9,033 bases of DNA from Gammaproteobacteria bacterium (GCA_013139395.1 WTAX01000099.1:1-9033); one strand, 5' to 3'. Shown: positions 1-7,253, numbered from the stretch's first letter. The notes: a model not told the origin generated them from the letters alone. Made by a program: numbers and translations.

Positions 1-1194
1 GCCTTGTTCCTCAACAATATCACCGACCTTAGGGATTGTGCGTAAGCGACTGGTAATAAAACCACCTACAGTATGAGCCTCTTCTACAGGCAGTTTTACA
101 TATAAAATATCATTCACTTCAGAAATAGGCATACGACCGCCTAATATGTGAGAATGTTCATTTTCATGAATAATATAAAATCTACCTTTAGGATTATATT
201 CTTCAAAATCATAACCGACATCAATTTCACCAACGACTTCTTCGAATACATCCTCCATCGTCAGGATGCCTATAGCAGAACCATATTCATCAACCACAAC
301 TGCCATATGATCATCTCTGGCCTGTAATTGCGGCAGTGCCTGATCAATTGTTTGCTTGGGTGACAAATATAATGTCGGACTGATGTAATCAGTTATGGGT
401 TTATTTTCAAGATCCATTTCCATTAAATCCCAGGTACTCAGTGTTAACATACCTTTTACATTCGTAATATTGCCATGATAAACCGGTAAGCGGTTAAAAC
501 CATGTTTAATCACTATTCGAATGGCTTCTTTCATATCCCGAGTTTTATTAAAACCAACCACATCAGCTAAAGGTATCATTGCTTCACCCACGGTGGTGTC
601 GGCAAAACGGATGATGCGACGTATACGCTTACGGTCTATAGTTGATGGATCACTGGCAGACTCAGAAAGATCCAGCAAAACTCGAATTTCTTCCCGGGTG
701 ATAAACATATTCTGCGGCGTTTCGCCGCCACCAACAATTTTAGTGGCAAAGCGGGCAACAGTACTAAAAATTATAATCAACGGATAAAAAACGTAAGAGA
801 AAAATTGTAAAATATAAATTAAAAAGGGAACCAGAGTGTCAGCTTTTTGCTGAAACACACTCTTGGGAACTACCTCACCAAAAATAAGTAGTATAGGAGT
901 AAGAACTAAAATAGAAATAAAATCACCTGATGAGCCAAACAGTTCAATAAAAACAAGAGTTCCAAGTGTCGAAATAATAACTGTCGCCAGGTTTGTACCA
1001 ACTAATGTAGTCCCCAGTATTACATCAGGTTTTTTAAATAACTTTAAGACTAGCCTGGCACCTTTATTTCCCATTTTTGCCTGATGACGTAGTTTAAGCT
1101 TATCTGAATTCACCATGGCAATTTCAGAGCCCGAAAAAAAACCTTTCAGGATAAGAAAAAAAAGAATGATGAATAGTTCAACAGTCCAATCCAT
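1..1194 (-). CDS. CNNM/CorC (HlyC)-family transporter, second of a pair; 3' end cut off by window edge
   Basis: The frame starts at ATG 1194-1192 and stays open for 398 codons to base 1, so the C-terminus is missing, perhaps about 30-50 residues judging from family length. The visible protein has the CNNM (DUF21) membrane domain at residues 1-150: SGSE at 21-24, GTNLATVI at 66-73 and GEVVPK at 106-111, the segments that are conserved in this family. A CBS pair follows at about 205-330, with the typical DEYGSAIGILTMEDV stretch near 302-316, and then the start of the CorC_HlyC domain from about 338. Family members act in Mg2+/Co2+ export or tolerance in the inner membrane, with the CBS pair sensing nucleotide in studied relatives. 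The start is fixed by a perfect Shine-Dalgarno 7 nt upstream and a one-base overlap (TAATG) with the preceding paralogue, so the two are probably translationally coupled. The transported ion cannot be read from sequence. Confidence 0.93.
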   Translation of the reverse strand, partial: MDWTVELFIILFFLILKGFFSGSEIAMVNSDKLKLRHQAKMGNKGARLVLKLFKKPDVILGTTLVGTNLATVIISTLGTLVFIELFGSSGDFISILVLTPILLIFGEVVPKSVFQQKADTLVPFLIYILQFFSYVFYPLIIIFSTVARFATKIVGGGETPQNMFITREEIRVLLDLSESASDPSTIDRKRIRRIIRFADTTVGEAMIPLADVVGFNKTRDMKEAIRIVIKHGFNRLPVYHGNITNVKGMLTLSTWDLMEMDLENKPITDYISPTLYLSPKQTIDQALPQLQARDDHMAVVVDEYGSAIGILTMEDVFEEVVGEIDVGYDFEEYNPKGRFYIIHENEHSHILGGRMPISEVNDILYVKLPVEEAHTVGGFITSRLRTIPKVGDIVEEQG

Positions 1195-2684
1195 TATTTC
1201 TCCTCCTCTTGCACTTTATGGTATTTTTCAGTCATTTGATTTGTTTGCTCAGTTTCTGACAACTTATTTTTAATGTCCCTGTTGACGGCAGTGGTATCAT
1301 CTTCTGATTCACTAACTTCTTGAACTGTTGTTGAAGCTTCATTTTCCATTTCATTTGATTGTTGCGATGATTGACTACGAGATAATTTACATACCCGAAT
1401 TTTACTGATCCGTAGTCCTTTCACTTCTTTAACAGTAAATTTATAACCTTCATATTCTATAGAATCATTAATTGCCGGCAAACAATCAAATAAACGAAAG
1501 GCAAAACCTCCGATGGTGGTCATGACCGGATCTTCAATATCAAAATTTGTTAAGTTATAAAAATCGGTAAGACGCATATCACCAGGAACAATATAGCTAT
1601 TATCATCTTCTTCTCTATAATATTCCATTCCTTCCATTGTTCCACTAATTTCACCAAAAATAAATTTTAAAACATCCTTCATGGTGATCAAGCCTAACAC
1701 TTCACCATATTCACCTAAAATAATGGCAACACGAGTATTATGAGCCTGAAAGTAATCAAACATTTCATCAATTTTTTTAGTGGGCGGAACAAAGTCAGCT
1801 GGTTTCATGATCATATCCAGAGTTATCTTCTCTATCTCACCTCCGCCACGGATGAGCTTTAGAAGATCTTCAGAATGAATAAAGCCTATTACATTATCCC
1901 AATGTCCTTTATAGAGAGGAATTCTGGGATGTCGAAAAGCACGAAATTGTTCTATCAGTTCAGAGACAGGAAGCTCAGCATCCAAAAGATGTATGCGTGG
2001 ACTCGGGGTCATAATACGCGAAATATCAGTTTCGGATGCTTCAAGAACATTATCAATTAAAATCCGTTCTGTGGCATCAATTATCCCGGTCTCTTCACCC
2101 TCTTCAAGCAGAGTTCTCAATTCATCGGGTTGAAGAATGTTTTTACGATCAACTTCATCACCCACAATTAAGGTCGTAATATGATCAGAGATAAACCGAA
2201 TCACCTCGCGTAAAGGAGTAATAATAGCAATCCACCGGGGGAGAATTTTAGCCGTGACGCGTGAAGCAAATTTAACAGGGAAGTTAACAGCAATAGTCTT
2301 GGGCGTTACTTCACCGACTAAGAGTAATAAAGGCACCATAATAACAATATTAATCCAGCCTACATTTTGCTCTGCAAAAAACAATAATAAGATTGAAGTC
2401 ATATTAACTGCTGAGGCAATGTTGACCAGTTCATTACCGCATAATATTGATATAATCAAACGCCGGGGTTCATCCAGCATTGCATGAAGGCTTTCTGAAT
2501 CTTTATGACCAGACTGTCTTAGTTTTTGTAAATCAATACGGCTTAGAGAAAATAGAGCCGTTTCAGAACCAGAAAAAATAGCAGAAGAACCCAGTAAAAT
2601 AATTTGAAATAAACAGCGTAATGTTAATTCCACATCATCTGAAGTAAAATTAAAAGACTGAAAAAATGTTAATAATTCATTCAT
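1194..2684 (-). CDS. CNNM/CorC (HlyC)-family transporter, first of a pair, with an extra acidic tail
   Basis: This 496-residue protein has the complete CNNM-CBS-CorC layout. The DUF21 membrane domain covers about residues 20-170, with SGSETA at 38-43, GNELVNIASA at 83-92 and GEVTPK at 124-129. The CBS pair spans about 215-345 and includes EYGEVLGLITMKDVLKF near 325-341. The CorC_HlyC domain covers about 355-433. Residues 436-496 form a polar, Glu/Ser/Thr/Gln-rich tail that looks disordered and is not part of the core family architecture. Known relatives work in Mg2+/Co2+ efflux or resistance; the hemolysin label often attached to them is historical. No Shine-Dalgarno is visible before ATG 2684, and there is no nearby in-frame alternative, so translation may rely on coupling to the phosphoesterase gene 34 nt upstream. 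The paralogue next to it shares the same domains but is clearly diverged, which would fit two subunits of a heterodimer (inference). Confidence 0.93.
   Translation of the reverse strand: MNELLTFFQSFNFTSDDVELTLRCLFQIILLGSSAIFSGSETALFSLSRIDLQKLRQSGHKDSESLHAMLDEPRRLIISILCGNELVNIASAVNMTSILLLFFAEQNVGWINIVIMVPLLLLVGEVTPKTIAVNFPVKFASRVTAKILPRWIAIITPLREVIRFISDHITTLIVGDEVDRKNILQPDELRTLLEEGEETGIIDATERILIDNVLEASETDISRIMTPSPRIHLLDAELPVSELIEQFRAFRHPRIPLYKGHWDNVIGFIHSEDLLKLIRGGGEIEKITLDMIMKPADFVPPTKKIDEMFDYFQAHNTRVAIILGEYGEVLGLITMKDVLKFIFGEISGTMEGMEYYREEDDNSYIVPGDMRLTDFYNLTNFDIEDPVMTTIGGFAFRLFDCLPAINDSIEYEGYKFTVKEVKGLRISKIRVCKLSRSQSSQQSNEMENEASTTVQEVSESEDDTTAVNRDIKNKLSETEQTNQMTEKYHKVQEEEK
1202..1207 (-). 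promoter_or_regulatory. Perfect Shine-Dalgarno (AGGAGG) inside the preceding gene
   Basis: On the minus strand AGGAGG lies 7 nt before ATG 1194-1192. It is made by the three consecutive GAG codons in the QEEEK tail of the upstream CNNM protein. It fixes the start of the downstream gene and gives the strongest ribosome site seen in the window. Confidence 0.88.
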
Positions 2685-2718
2685 AAAATTATATATTGTC
2701 TATGGTTATTATCTGTCA

Positions 2719-4176
2719 TTATTTTTTAACTTCAGTGCTAACCAGTTGAGTCAATTGTTCAACGGGATAGGTTAAAGGATACATGTTTTTTCCCATTTGT
2801 ACCATAACTCCAATTTTTTCAAGATTGCCGCCATAAACAATCGTGTGTCTGGATATTCCCCCTACATTTTCCCAAAGTGTTTTTTCATCATCCATAGGGG
2901 TATGTCCAACAATGAAAGGCGTATTTTCTCCCACATTAAGGCAACGACGTAATTTTTTTATATCACTTTTATTATAACCCGACATACGGTTTGAAGTTTG
3001 CAGACGTCTGGAAATCAAATCTTTAATTAACTTAGGATATTTTTTTATATTAACTAATGCATGCAAGTTAACCGCAGAAGTGGGAGGGCCTGCATGGCAG
3101 CATATAAAATGCTTAGAATAAGCTAAATAAGGAAGGTTATCATAGAAACGCTGCATTTCTTTCTTATAGATTTTACCACGAGATTTTTTTAACTGCTTTT
3201 CCCAGAATAAACCTTGTGGAACGCCTTTTTTTCCAATTTCTTCAGAAAAGCTGTCATGATTTCCCATAAGATAAAAAACATGCTCTGGAAAGCGTACTTT
3301 TAATTTAAAAATAATATCCATAATGTTCATGGAACTTTCCATTTCTTCATATTGTCCATCAATTTCCGGGTGTACAGCATCACCTAAAAAGATTAAACAG
3401 GCTTCCCCGCTTTCAAGTGCTGATAAAAAATTATTTTGGCTTAATAATGTCAGCAGGTTGTCCAATTGAGTATGTAGATCACCAATAATAATACTATTCA
3501 ATTTATCCGGAATAGAAAGGACGCCTCCAGGCTGATCATTAATATCCTTTTCCCGATAAACTTCATGTTCCATGATATGGTTAACTTTGTGAATAAGATT
3601 TAATGCTTCTTCAGCGGACAAAATTTCCCTGGGATCGCCTATTATTTTCGCTAGGCGTGTTACTTTTTCACTTCTCCATTTATTAATTTTGTTGAGTTTT
3701 TTTTCTTTTAAAAGAGGGGTAATACAACTTCCAGTTTCAGGATGATGGCATTTAAAAACTAATTTACCGTCATTATTAGCGATGCTTAATTGTTGTTCGG
3801 GAAGTTTTTTTGACGTATTTAAAAAAGCATATTGTTCAGCATTATCACTACCCAATATAATTTTATCATCATCACTAAGTCGTAAAAAGCCACTAATCCT
3901 GGAGTAATAAGTATCTGGATCAAATAAAATATAGTTTGGTTCTGAGAATTTATCCTGTTGTTCATCTAGAGGAAGTTCTGGATAAAGATGCAATACATGT
4001 GCGTCCAGTCCTACATGAATTTGCAGTGGATAATTTTCTAGTGGAAACATAATCTTTTTTTTAGGTAATTTATAAGTATCTTTGAGATCGATTTTCTCAC
4101 ATTGTTCAAGATCAGAAAAAGCTGTTTTAATTAATTTTAAAAGGCTCTTACGTTTCTTTGCAATAGTTTTTGCCAT
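2719..4176 (-). CDS. Calcineurin-like metallophosphoesterase (PPP-like) with long unassigned N-terminal region
   Basis: This 485-residue protein, probably cytoplasmic, has no membrane segment or signal peptide. The C-terminal half carries the dinuclear-metal phosphoesterase signature in order: GDLH (232-235), GDAVH (265-269), GNHD (305-308), a lone metal-type His in CCHAGP (H361) and GHT (424-426). The order and spacing resemble Ser/Thr protein phosphatases of the PPP family, but the usual GDxVDRG box reads GDAVHPE, so the phosphate-binding Arg is absent, and GNHE reads GNHD. Substrate may therefore be a phosphoprotein, nucleotide or RNA end. Residues 1-200 are not recognised; about 96-155 resemble an FHA-like beta sandwich (weak). 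The gene follows the P-loop gene after 26 nt, with only a weak AGAGAA ribosome site, and ends in tandem stops TAA TGA. The enzyme fold is certain; the substrate is unknown. Confidence 0.88.
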   Translation of the reverse strand: MAKTIAKKRKSLLKLIKTAFSDLEQCEKIDLKDTYKLPKKKIMFPLENYPLQIHVGLDAHVLHLYPELPLDEQQDKFSEPNYILFDPDTYYSRISGFLRLSDDDKIILGSDNAEQYAFLNTSKKLPEQQLSIANNDGKLVFKCHHPETGSCITPLLKEKKLNKINKWRSEKVTRLAKIIGDPREILSAEEALNLIHKVNHIMEHEVYREKDINDQPGGVLSIPDKLNSIIIGDLHTQLDNLLTLLSQNNFLSALESGEACLIFLGDAVHPEIDGQYEEMESSMNIMDIIFKLKVRFPEHVFYLMGNHDSFSEEIGKKGVPQGLFWEKQLKKSRGKIYKKEMQRFYDNLPYLAYSKHFICCHAGPPTSAVNLHALVNIKKYPKLIKDLISRRLQTSNRMSGYNKSDIKKLRRCLNVGENTPFIVGHTPMDDEKTLWENVGGISRHTIVYGGNLEKIGVMVQMGKNMYPLTYPVEQLTQLVSTEVKK

Positions 4177-4202
4177 GCTAAATTTCTCTAAAATAACATT
4201 AT

Positions 4203-4802
4203 TTAAATAATAATACGTAGTGGTTCACTCTGATTGCCTTTACGAATATAGACATAAAGTCCCTGTTCCGTAAGGTATTGAGCTGCGACCTGGTAAATAT
4301 GCAATTGTTGTTCAATCTGACTCAATAGAATGTCTTTATCAACATAATGTGAGCCCGATTTAGCCCTTTTTTGGCGCCACTTTAGTATAGTTTCTGCTGG
4401 TGGAAGTATAAATTCAAAGGCATATCGTTTACGCCAATCTACCGACCAAAAATGTCGTTTAACTGGTGGTATGCAAATTCTGTCAAAATCCAATTGTAAC
4501 GGTGGAATTGCTTCAAGCCATTGTGGTTCAAATACAGCCAGAGCTTCTTTAACACCTTTAAAAGGAAAACCCAGGTGTATTTCTCTTGGTCTAAGGGATA
4601 AGCTTTGTGCTGTCCACCATTTATTCATGGAGAGATTAACATAACCCTCCTCAGACCAACCACCCAGGTTTCTGATCAAAGTGCTCTTCCCTGAGCCTGG
4701 CGGGCCTGTTACCAATAAGGCCCTGAACTTAAATTCGCTCGGAAATACAATACCCTTAATTGTCTGAACATCAGTAAACGGTTCAGTTTTTAAGCAGAAC
4801 AT
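4203..4802 (-). CDS. P-loop NTPase with kinase-like features
   Basis: This 199-residue protein has a textbook Walker A, GPPGSGKST, at residues 33-41, following a beta strand (ALLVTG). A strand-like segment at 129-135 (FEFILPP) leads into a basic stretch with R143, R146 and K148, and then a helical C-terminus. This resembles the strand-plus-lid of small P-loop kinases such as guanylate kinase, zeta-toxin and polynucleotide-kinase types. A clear Walker B Asp is not obvious; DFDR at 105-108 is a candidate. No membrane segment is present. The ATG at 4802-4800 directly follows the permease stop codon in the same frame, without a good ribosome site, so translation probably depends on re-initiation. 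The metallophosphoesterase gene follows after 26 nt, suggesting a kinase/phosphatase-like pair (inference). ATP/GTP binding is well supported; the phosphate acceptor is unknown. Confidence 0.8.
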   Translation of the reverse strand: MFCLKTEPFTDVQTIKGIVFPSEFKFRALLVTGPPGSGKSTLIRNLGGWSEEGYVNLSMNKWWTAQSLSLRPREIHLGFPFKGVKEALAVFEPQWLEAIPPLQLDFDRICIPPVKRHFWSVDWRKRYAFEFILPPAETILKWRQKRAKSGSHYVDKDILLSQIEQQLHIYQVAAQYLTEQGLYVYIRKGNQSEPLRIII

Positions 4803-6074
4803 TTATGAAGTACCAAATATTCCTTTAAAAATGAAGAAGAAAGTAGCAGCAAGGATTGCCCCAGCAGGTAAGGTAACTACCCAGGATACAACAATGTTAC
4901 CAATCACTCTAAGATCCAGAGCACCAATACCACGAGCCAGTCCTACTCCCATCACTGAACCAACAGCAATTTGCGTAGTTGATACAGGTAATCCTGTTTT
5001 AGAAGCAACAACAACAGTAATCGCCGCTGCTAAAGTCGCACAATAACCACGAGTTGGCGTTAATTCAGTAATTTTTGTACCGATGGTCTGCATGACTTTA
5101 TAGCCCATAGTCGCCAGTCCAATCACAATACCTGTTCCACCTAGAAATAATATCCATAAAGGTAAGCCGGATTTTTGAGTGACCACTCCATCATTTGAAA
5201 TAATATCAACCACAGCCGCCAGCGGACCGATGCCATTGGCAACATCATTGGAGCCATGAGCAAATGCCATCGCACAGGCGGTAAATACCATCATTGGCAA
5301 AAATACTTTTTCTACGCTGGCAAAATGAAAGTCTTTATCAGCAGTTTCATCAACAGTGACTTTATTTATCATATAACGCCCTATGAGCGCACAAATGATA
5401 CCAAAGATTGTGGCTGCCACGATACTTTCAATGACTGTAAATTCAAGTTTTAAATGTTTTAAACCTTTGAACATGGTGACTAGTGAAACGATCCAACCCA
5501 CCAGAAAGACATACATCGGCCCCCATTTTTTAGCATTGTGAAATGGATTTTCGGTATTAATAATTAATTTTCGAATGCTCATCATCAACACATAAGCAAT
5601 ACCTCCACCGATAAGTGGCGAAACAAGCCAACTGGCAACAATTTTTCCAATTTTACCCCAGTGAACAGCATCCATCCCCATACCCACGACAGCAAATCCT
5701 ACTATAGCACCAACGATGGTGTGGGTAGTTGAAACCGGCCAGCCCCGGGTTGAAGCAACCATTAGCCAGATCCCGGCCGCCAGTAATGCCGCCAGCATAC
5801 CATAGACCAGTATTTCAGGCGTCCCGCTGATAGAGCTGGGGTCAATGATCCCTTTACGTATTGTTTTGGTGACTGTGCCGCCCGCGATAAATGCACCTGC
5901 AAATTCAAATATTGCGGCAATAACAATCGCCTGCTTAACAGTAATTGCACCAGATCCTACCGATGTTCCCATGGCATTGGCGACATCATTAGCACCAATT
6001 CCCCATGTCATGTAAAAGCCGAAAATAATGGCCATGATCATAAAGACCGTGCCCCATTCTGAAATAATTTCCAT
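4803..6074 (-). CDS. pit: PiT-family inorganic phosphate permease
   Basis: This 423-residue, very hydrophobic inner-membrane protein shows the internal duplication of PiT (PHO-4) transporters. GANDVANAMGT at 27-37 is repeated as GSNDVANGIGP at 274-284, and WPVSTTHTIVGA at 112-123 is mirrored by LPVSTTQIAVGS at 362-373. These Asn-Asp and STT motifs form the phosphate site in the family, and about ten membrane segments can be traced. PiT proteins are low-affinity, secondary Pi importers that commonly take up neutral metal-phosphate complexes driven by H+ or Na+. Length is normal. An AGGT ribosome site at 6082-6085 lies 7 nt before ATG 6074 and supports that start. The DUF47 gene sits 61 nt upstream, the classic partner arrangement. 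Driving ion and metal preference are not evident from sequence. Confidence 0.97.
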   Translation of the reverse strand: MEIISEWGTVFMIMAIIFGFYMTWGIGANDVANAMGTSVGSGAITVKQAIVIAAIFEFAGAFIAGGTVTKTIRKGIIDPSSISGTPEILVYGMLAALLAAGIWLMVASTRGWPVSTTHTIVGAIVGFAVVGMGMDAVHWGKIGKIVASWLVSPLIGGGIAYVLMMSIRKLIINTENPFHNAKKWGPMYVFLVGWIVSLVTMFKGLKHLKLEFTVIESIVAATIFGIICALIGRYMINKVTVDETADKDFHFASVEKVFLPMMVFTACAMAFAHGSNDVANGIGPLAAVVDIISNDGVVTQKSGLPLWILFLGGTGIVIGLATMGYKVMQTIGTKITELTPTRGYCATLAAAITVVVASKTGLPVSTTQIAVGSVMGVGLARGIGALDLRVIGNIVVSWVVTLPAGAILAATFFFIFKGIFGTS

Positions 6075-6135
6075 TATAGTTACCTAATTTAAAGATTAAA
6101 AAAATTGATTAAATTTTATAAGCACGCTATTTGTA

Positions 6136-6816
6136 CTACTTAGCGATTAAAAGACGCATTTGATTACCAACATCCTCAGCATGGTCACCCAGATTTCCAA
6201 TCCACTGAATCATCTGATACCAGAACATAACAGTTACCGGCTTCATATCATCTTCCTTTGAAAATAATAACTGGACTAAGTCACGACCCATTTGATCGGT
6301 TTCATCTTCAATGGTGCTTAATTCCTCAACCATAGTTTCAACGTCTGATGCCTCACGGCCACGGAAACCTGTTTCAATTAATTCATCAATTCGTTCTACA
6401 ATAGTCGCTGAATGCAGACAGGCATCAACACAGCGTTGTACTAACGCCTTAAGTGGCTCAACCATTTCTTCCGGCACGGACATCTTTCTTTCCATCATTA
6501 AGCCGGCAATATCCTGAGCAGTATCTGCAATATTATCTTGAAGTCTTAATAAATCTAAAAGATCTCGTCTATCGACAGCCATAAATAAACTTCTCGGTAA
6601 ATGAATACGTAGTTCATCAACCAAAATATCTGCTTCTTCTTCCTTGGCAAATATTTTTTCTTGCTGGGCTGTGAGAGCTGCTTGATCTCCTGCAATAAGA
6701 GTATCAAACAGTAACGGCACTTCTAACACACACTCTTTAACAATACCCATATGTGTCTGTAATGCTTTGAAGGGAGATTTTCCAAACATGATAGCAATTT
6801 GAGGTTTTTTACGCAT
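6136..6816 (-). CDS. DUF47 / PhoU-like partner of the phosphate permease
   Basis: This 226-residue, all-helical, acidic protein belongs to the DUF47 (TIGR00153, distant PhoU) family. The family N-terminal hallmark FGKSPFKALQTHM occupies residues 11-23. Acidic repeats that in PhoU-type folds bind metal clusters appear as EADILVDELR (61-70), DNIAD (94-98) and GDHAEDVGNQ (210-219). Length matches the family. Members are almost always encoded beside PiT permeases and are thought to control or assist them at the cytoplasmic face; the mechanism is not settled. GGAA at 6823-6826, 6 nt upstream, supports ATG 6816 over the internal Met10. As first gene after a 437-nt gap it probably heads its own transcription unit. 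Confidence 0.95.
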   Translation of the reverse strand: MRKKPQIAIMFGKSPFKALQTHMGIVKECVLEVPLLFDTLIAGDQAALTAQQEKIFAKEEEADILVDELRIHLPRSLFMAVDRRDLLDLLRLQDNIADTAQDIAGLMMERKMSVPEEMVEPLKALVQRCVDACLHSATIVERIDELIETGFRGREASDVETMVEELSTIEDETDQMGRDLVQLLFSKEDDMKPVTVMFWYQMIQWIGNLGDHAEDVGNQMRLLIAK

Positions 6817-6822
6817 TTTTTT

Positions 6823-6826
6823 TTCC
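6823..6826 (-). promoter_or_regulatory. Ribosome binding site (GGAA) for the DUF47 gene
   Basis: On the minus strand GGAA is followed by a run of six A before ATG 6816-6814. The spacing is normal and it decides the start against the internal Met10, which has no purine-rich site. Confidence 0.5.
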
Positions 6827-6850
6827 GTATTTAAGAGAGAAAAGAAATTT

Positions 6851-6866
6851 AAAGGAGTACTTCTTT
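6851..6866. repeat. Imperfect 16-bp palindrome at the predicted transcription start
   Basis: AAAGGAGTACTTCTTT reads as its own reverse complement except for one symmetric pair (positions 5 and 12). It overlaps the start predicted from the candidate promoter, where an operator would be well placed. Function is not established, and short palindromes of this type occur by chance. Confidence 0.3.
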
Positions 6867-6869
6867 ATT

Positions 6870-6897
6870 AATATACTTGACATTGGATTTATTACAA
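6870..6897 (-). promoter_or_regulatory. Candidate sigma-70-type promoter for the DUF47-pit operon
   Basis: Reading the minus strand, TTGTAA (6897-6892; four of six matches to TTGACA) is followed after 16 nt by TATATT (6875-6870; five of six matches to TATAAT). Transcription would start near 6863 and give a leader of about 45-50 nt before ATG 6816. The call rests on consensus match and position only; AT-rich spacers give such matches by chance, so confidence is moderate. Confidence 0.4.
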
Positions 6898-6909
6898 TGA
6901 CACGCGTCA
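6898..6909. repeat. TGAC-N4-GTCA dyad just upstream of the candidate -35
   Basis: TGACACGCGTCA has 4-bp inverted arms around a four-base centre and abuts the candidate -35 hexamer. It is also the only GC-rich spot locally. The minus strand includes TGTCAT, like a PhoB half-site, but a second half-site at the standard 11-nt period is missing. It could be an activator site; the evidence is position and symmetry only. Confidence 0.25.
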
Positions 6910-6969
6910 ACACTTATATTGATTCTGAATTCAGGTGCTTAATTAAAGAGTTTTTTAACACTTATAATT
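6909..6969. repeat. Direct repeat AACACTTATATT / AACACTTATAATT
   Basis: The two copies lie at 6909-6920 and 6957-6969, start to start 48 nt apart, and differ by one inserted A. They flank unremarkable AT-rich DNA. They might be paired binding sites or chance in an AT-rich spacer. Confidence 0.35.
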
Positions 6970-7092
6970 AATTTGTATACTGTAATTTTTTTGGATAAAA
7001 TGCAGCGGGATAATACTGAGGATTATTTAATGAAACACCACGTTTAATCAAACTCAAACATCCAGCCTTAATTGCATTTATAGTAATACAAA

Positions 7093-7107
7093 ACCTACAC
7101 TATAGGT
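7093..7107. repeat. Short inverted repeat ACCTA-N5-TAGGT
   Basis: Five-base arms surround CACTA. Its right end overlaps a second dyad, GTCA-CA-TGAC at 7106-7115. Two abutting dyads in an otherwise featureless spacer look operator-like, but the arms are too short to be sure, and there is no U-tract to make a terminator. Confidence 0.25.
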
Positions 7108-7253
7108 CACATGACTACAAAAAATTCATGAAGCTCAATCAATGACAATAAAAAAAATGCCATTCATCCCTCGGGAAAATTAAGTGAATAAAAGTAAAAC
7201 TAATTTGTAACTATTCGCACGTGTTTCTTAATGAACACTGTTAAGCCGAAGAG

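Larger units (their letters stand above)
6817..7253. other. 437-nt non-coding region between the small Lys-rich gene and the DUF47 gene
   Basis: No credible gene is seen on either strand: ATG-initiated frames stop after about 5-10 codons. It holds the candidate promoter at 6870-6897, short dyads (6851-6866, 6898-6909, 7093-7107, 7106-7115), a 12-13 nt direct repeat, and three TGTCA cores on the minus strand (7147-7143, 6902-6898, 6882-6878). An eight-T run on the minus strand at 7157-7150 is not preceded by a stable hairpin, so no confident terminator closes the upstream genes. No tRNA, rRNA or CRISPR pattern is visible. The length is large compared with the 0-61 nt spacers elsewhere in the window, consistent with a regulatory region or an unrecognised small RNA. 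Confidence 0.7.

Noticed and set aside
521..1084. Plus-strand open frames at 521-787 and 863-1084
   Set aside because: They lie opposite the truncated CNNM gene, whose full domain order reads cleanly on the minus strand; their Ser/Thr/Ile-rich composition is typical of antisense frames.
2688..2693. Perfect TATAAT on the minus strand just before the first CNNM gene
   Set aside because: It lies 3 nt from the ATG, which would start the RNA inside the coding sequence, and no -35 is found at normal spacing; such hexamers are common in AT-rich DNA.
6101..6117. Hairpin AAAATT-N5-AATTTT between the DUF47 and permease genes as a terminator
   Set aside because: The stem is A-T only, and DUF47-PiT pairs are normally co-transcribed, so a stop signal here is improbable.
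6876..6912. Canonical Pho box upstream of the DUF47 gene
   Set aside because: Single TGTCA half-sites are present, but spacings of 10 and 20 nt do not fit the 11-nt period, and the second half-site fails.
7136..7181. Rho-independent terminator after the Lys-rich gene
   Set aside because: The eight-T run at 7157-7150 is preceded only by a possible 3-bp stem (TCC/GGA around CGAG) some 10 nt away, too weak and too distant.
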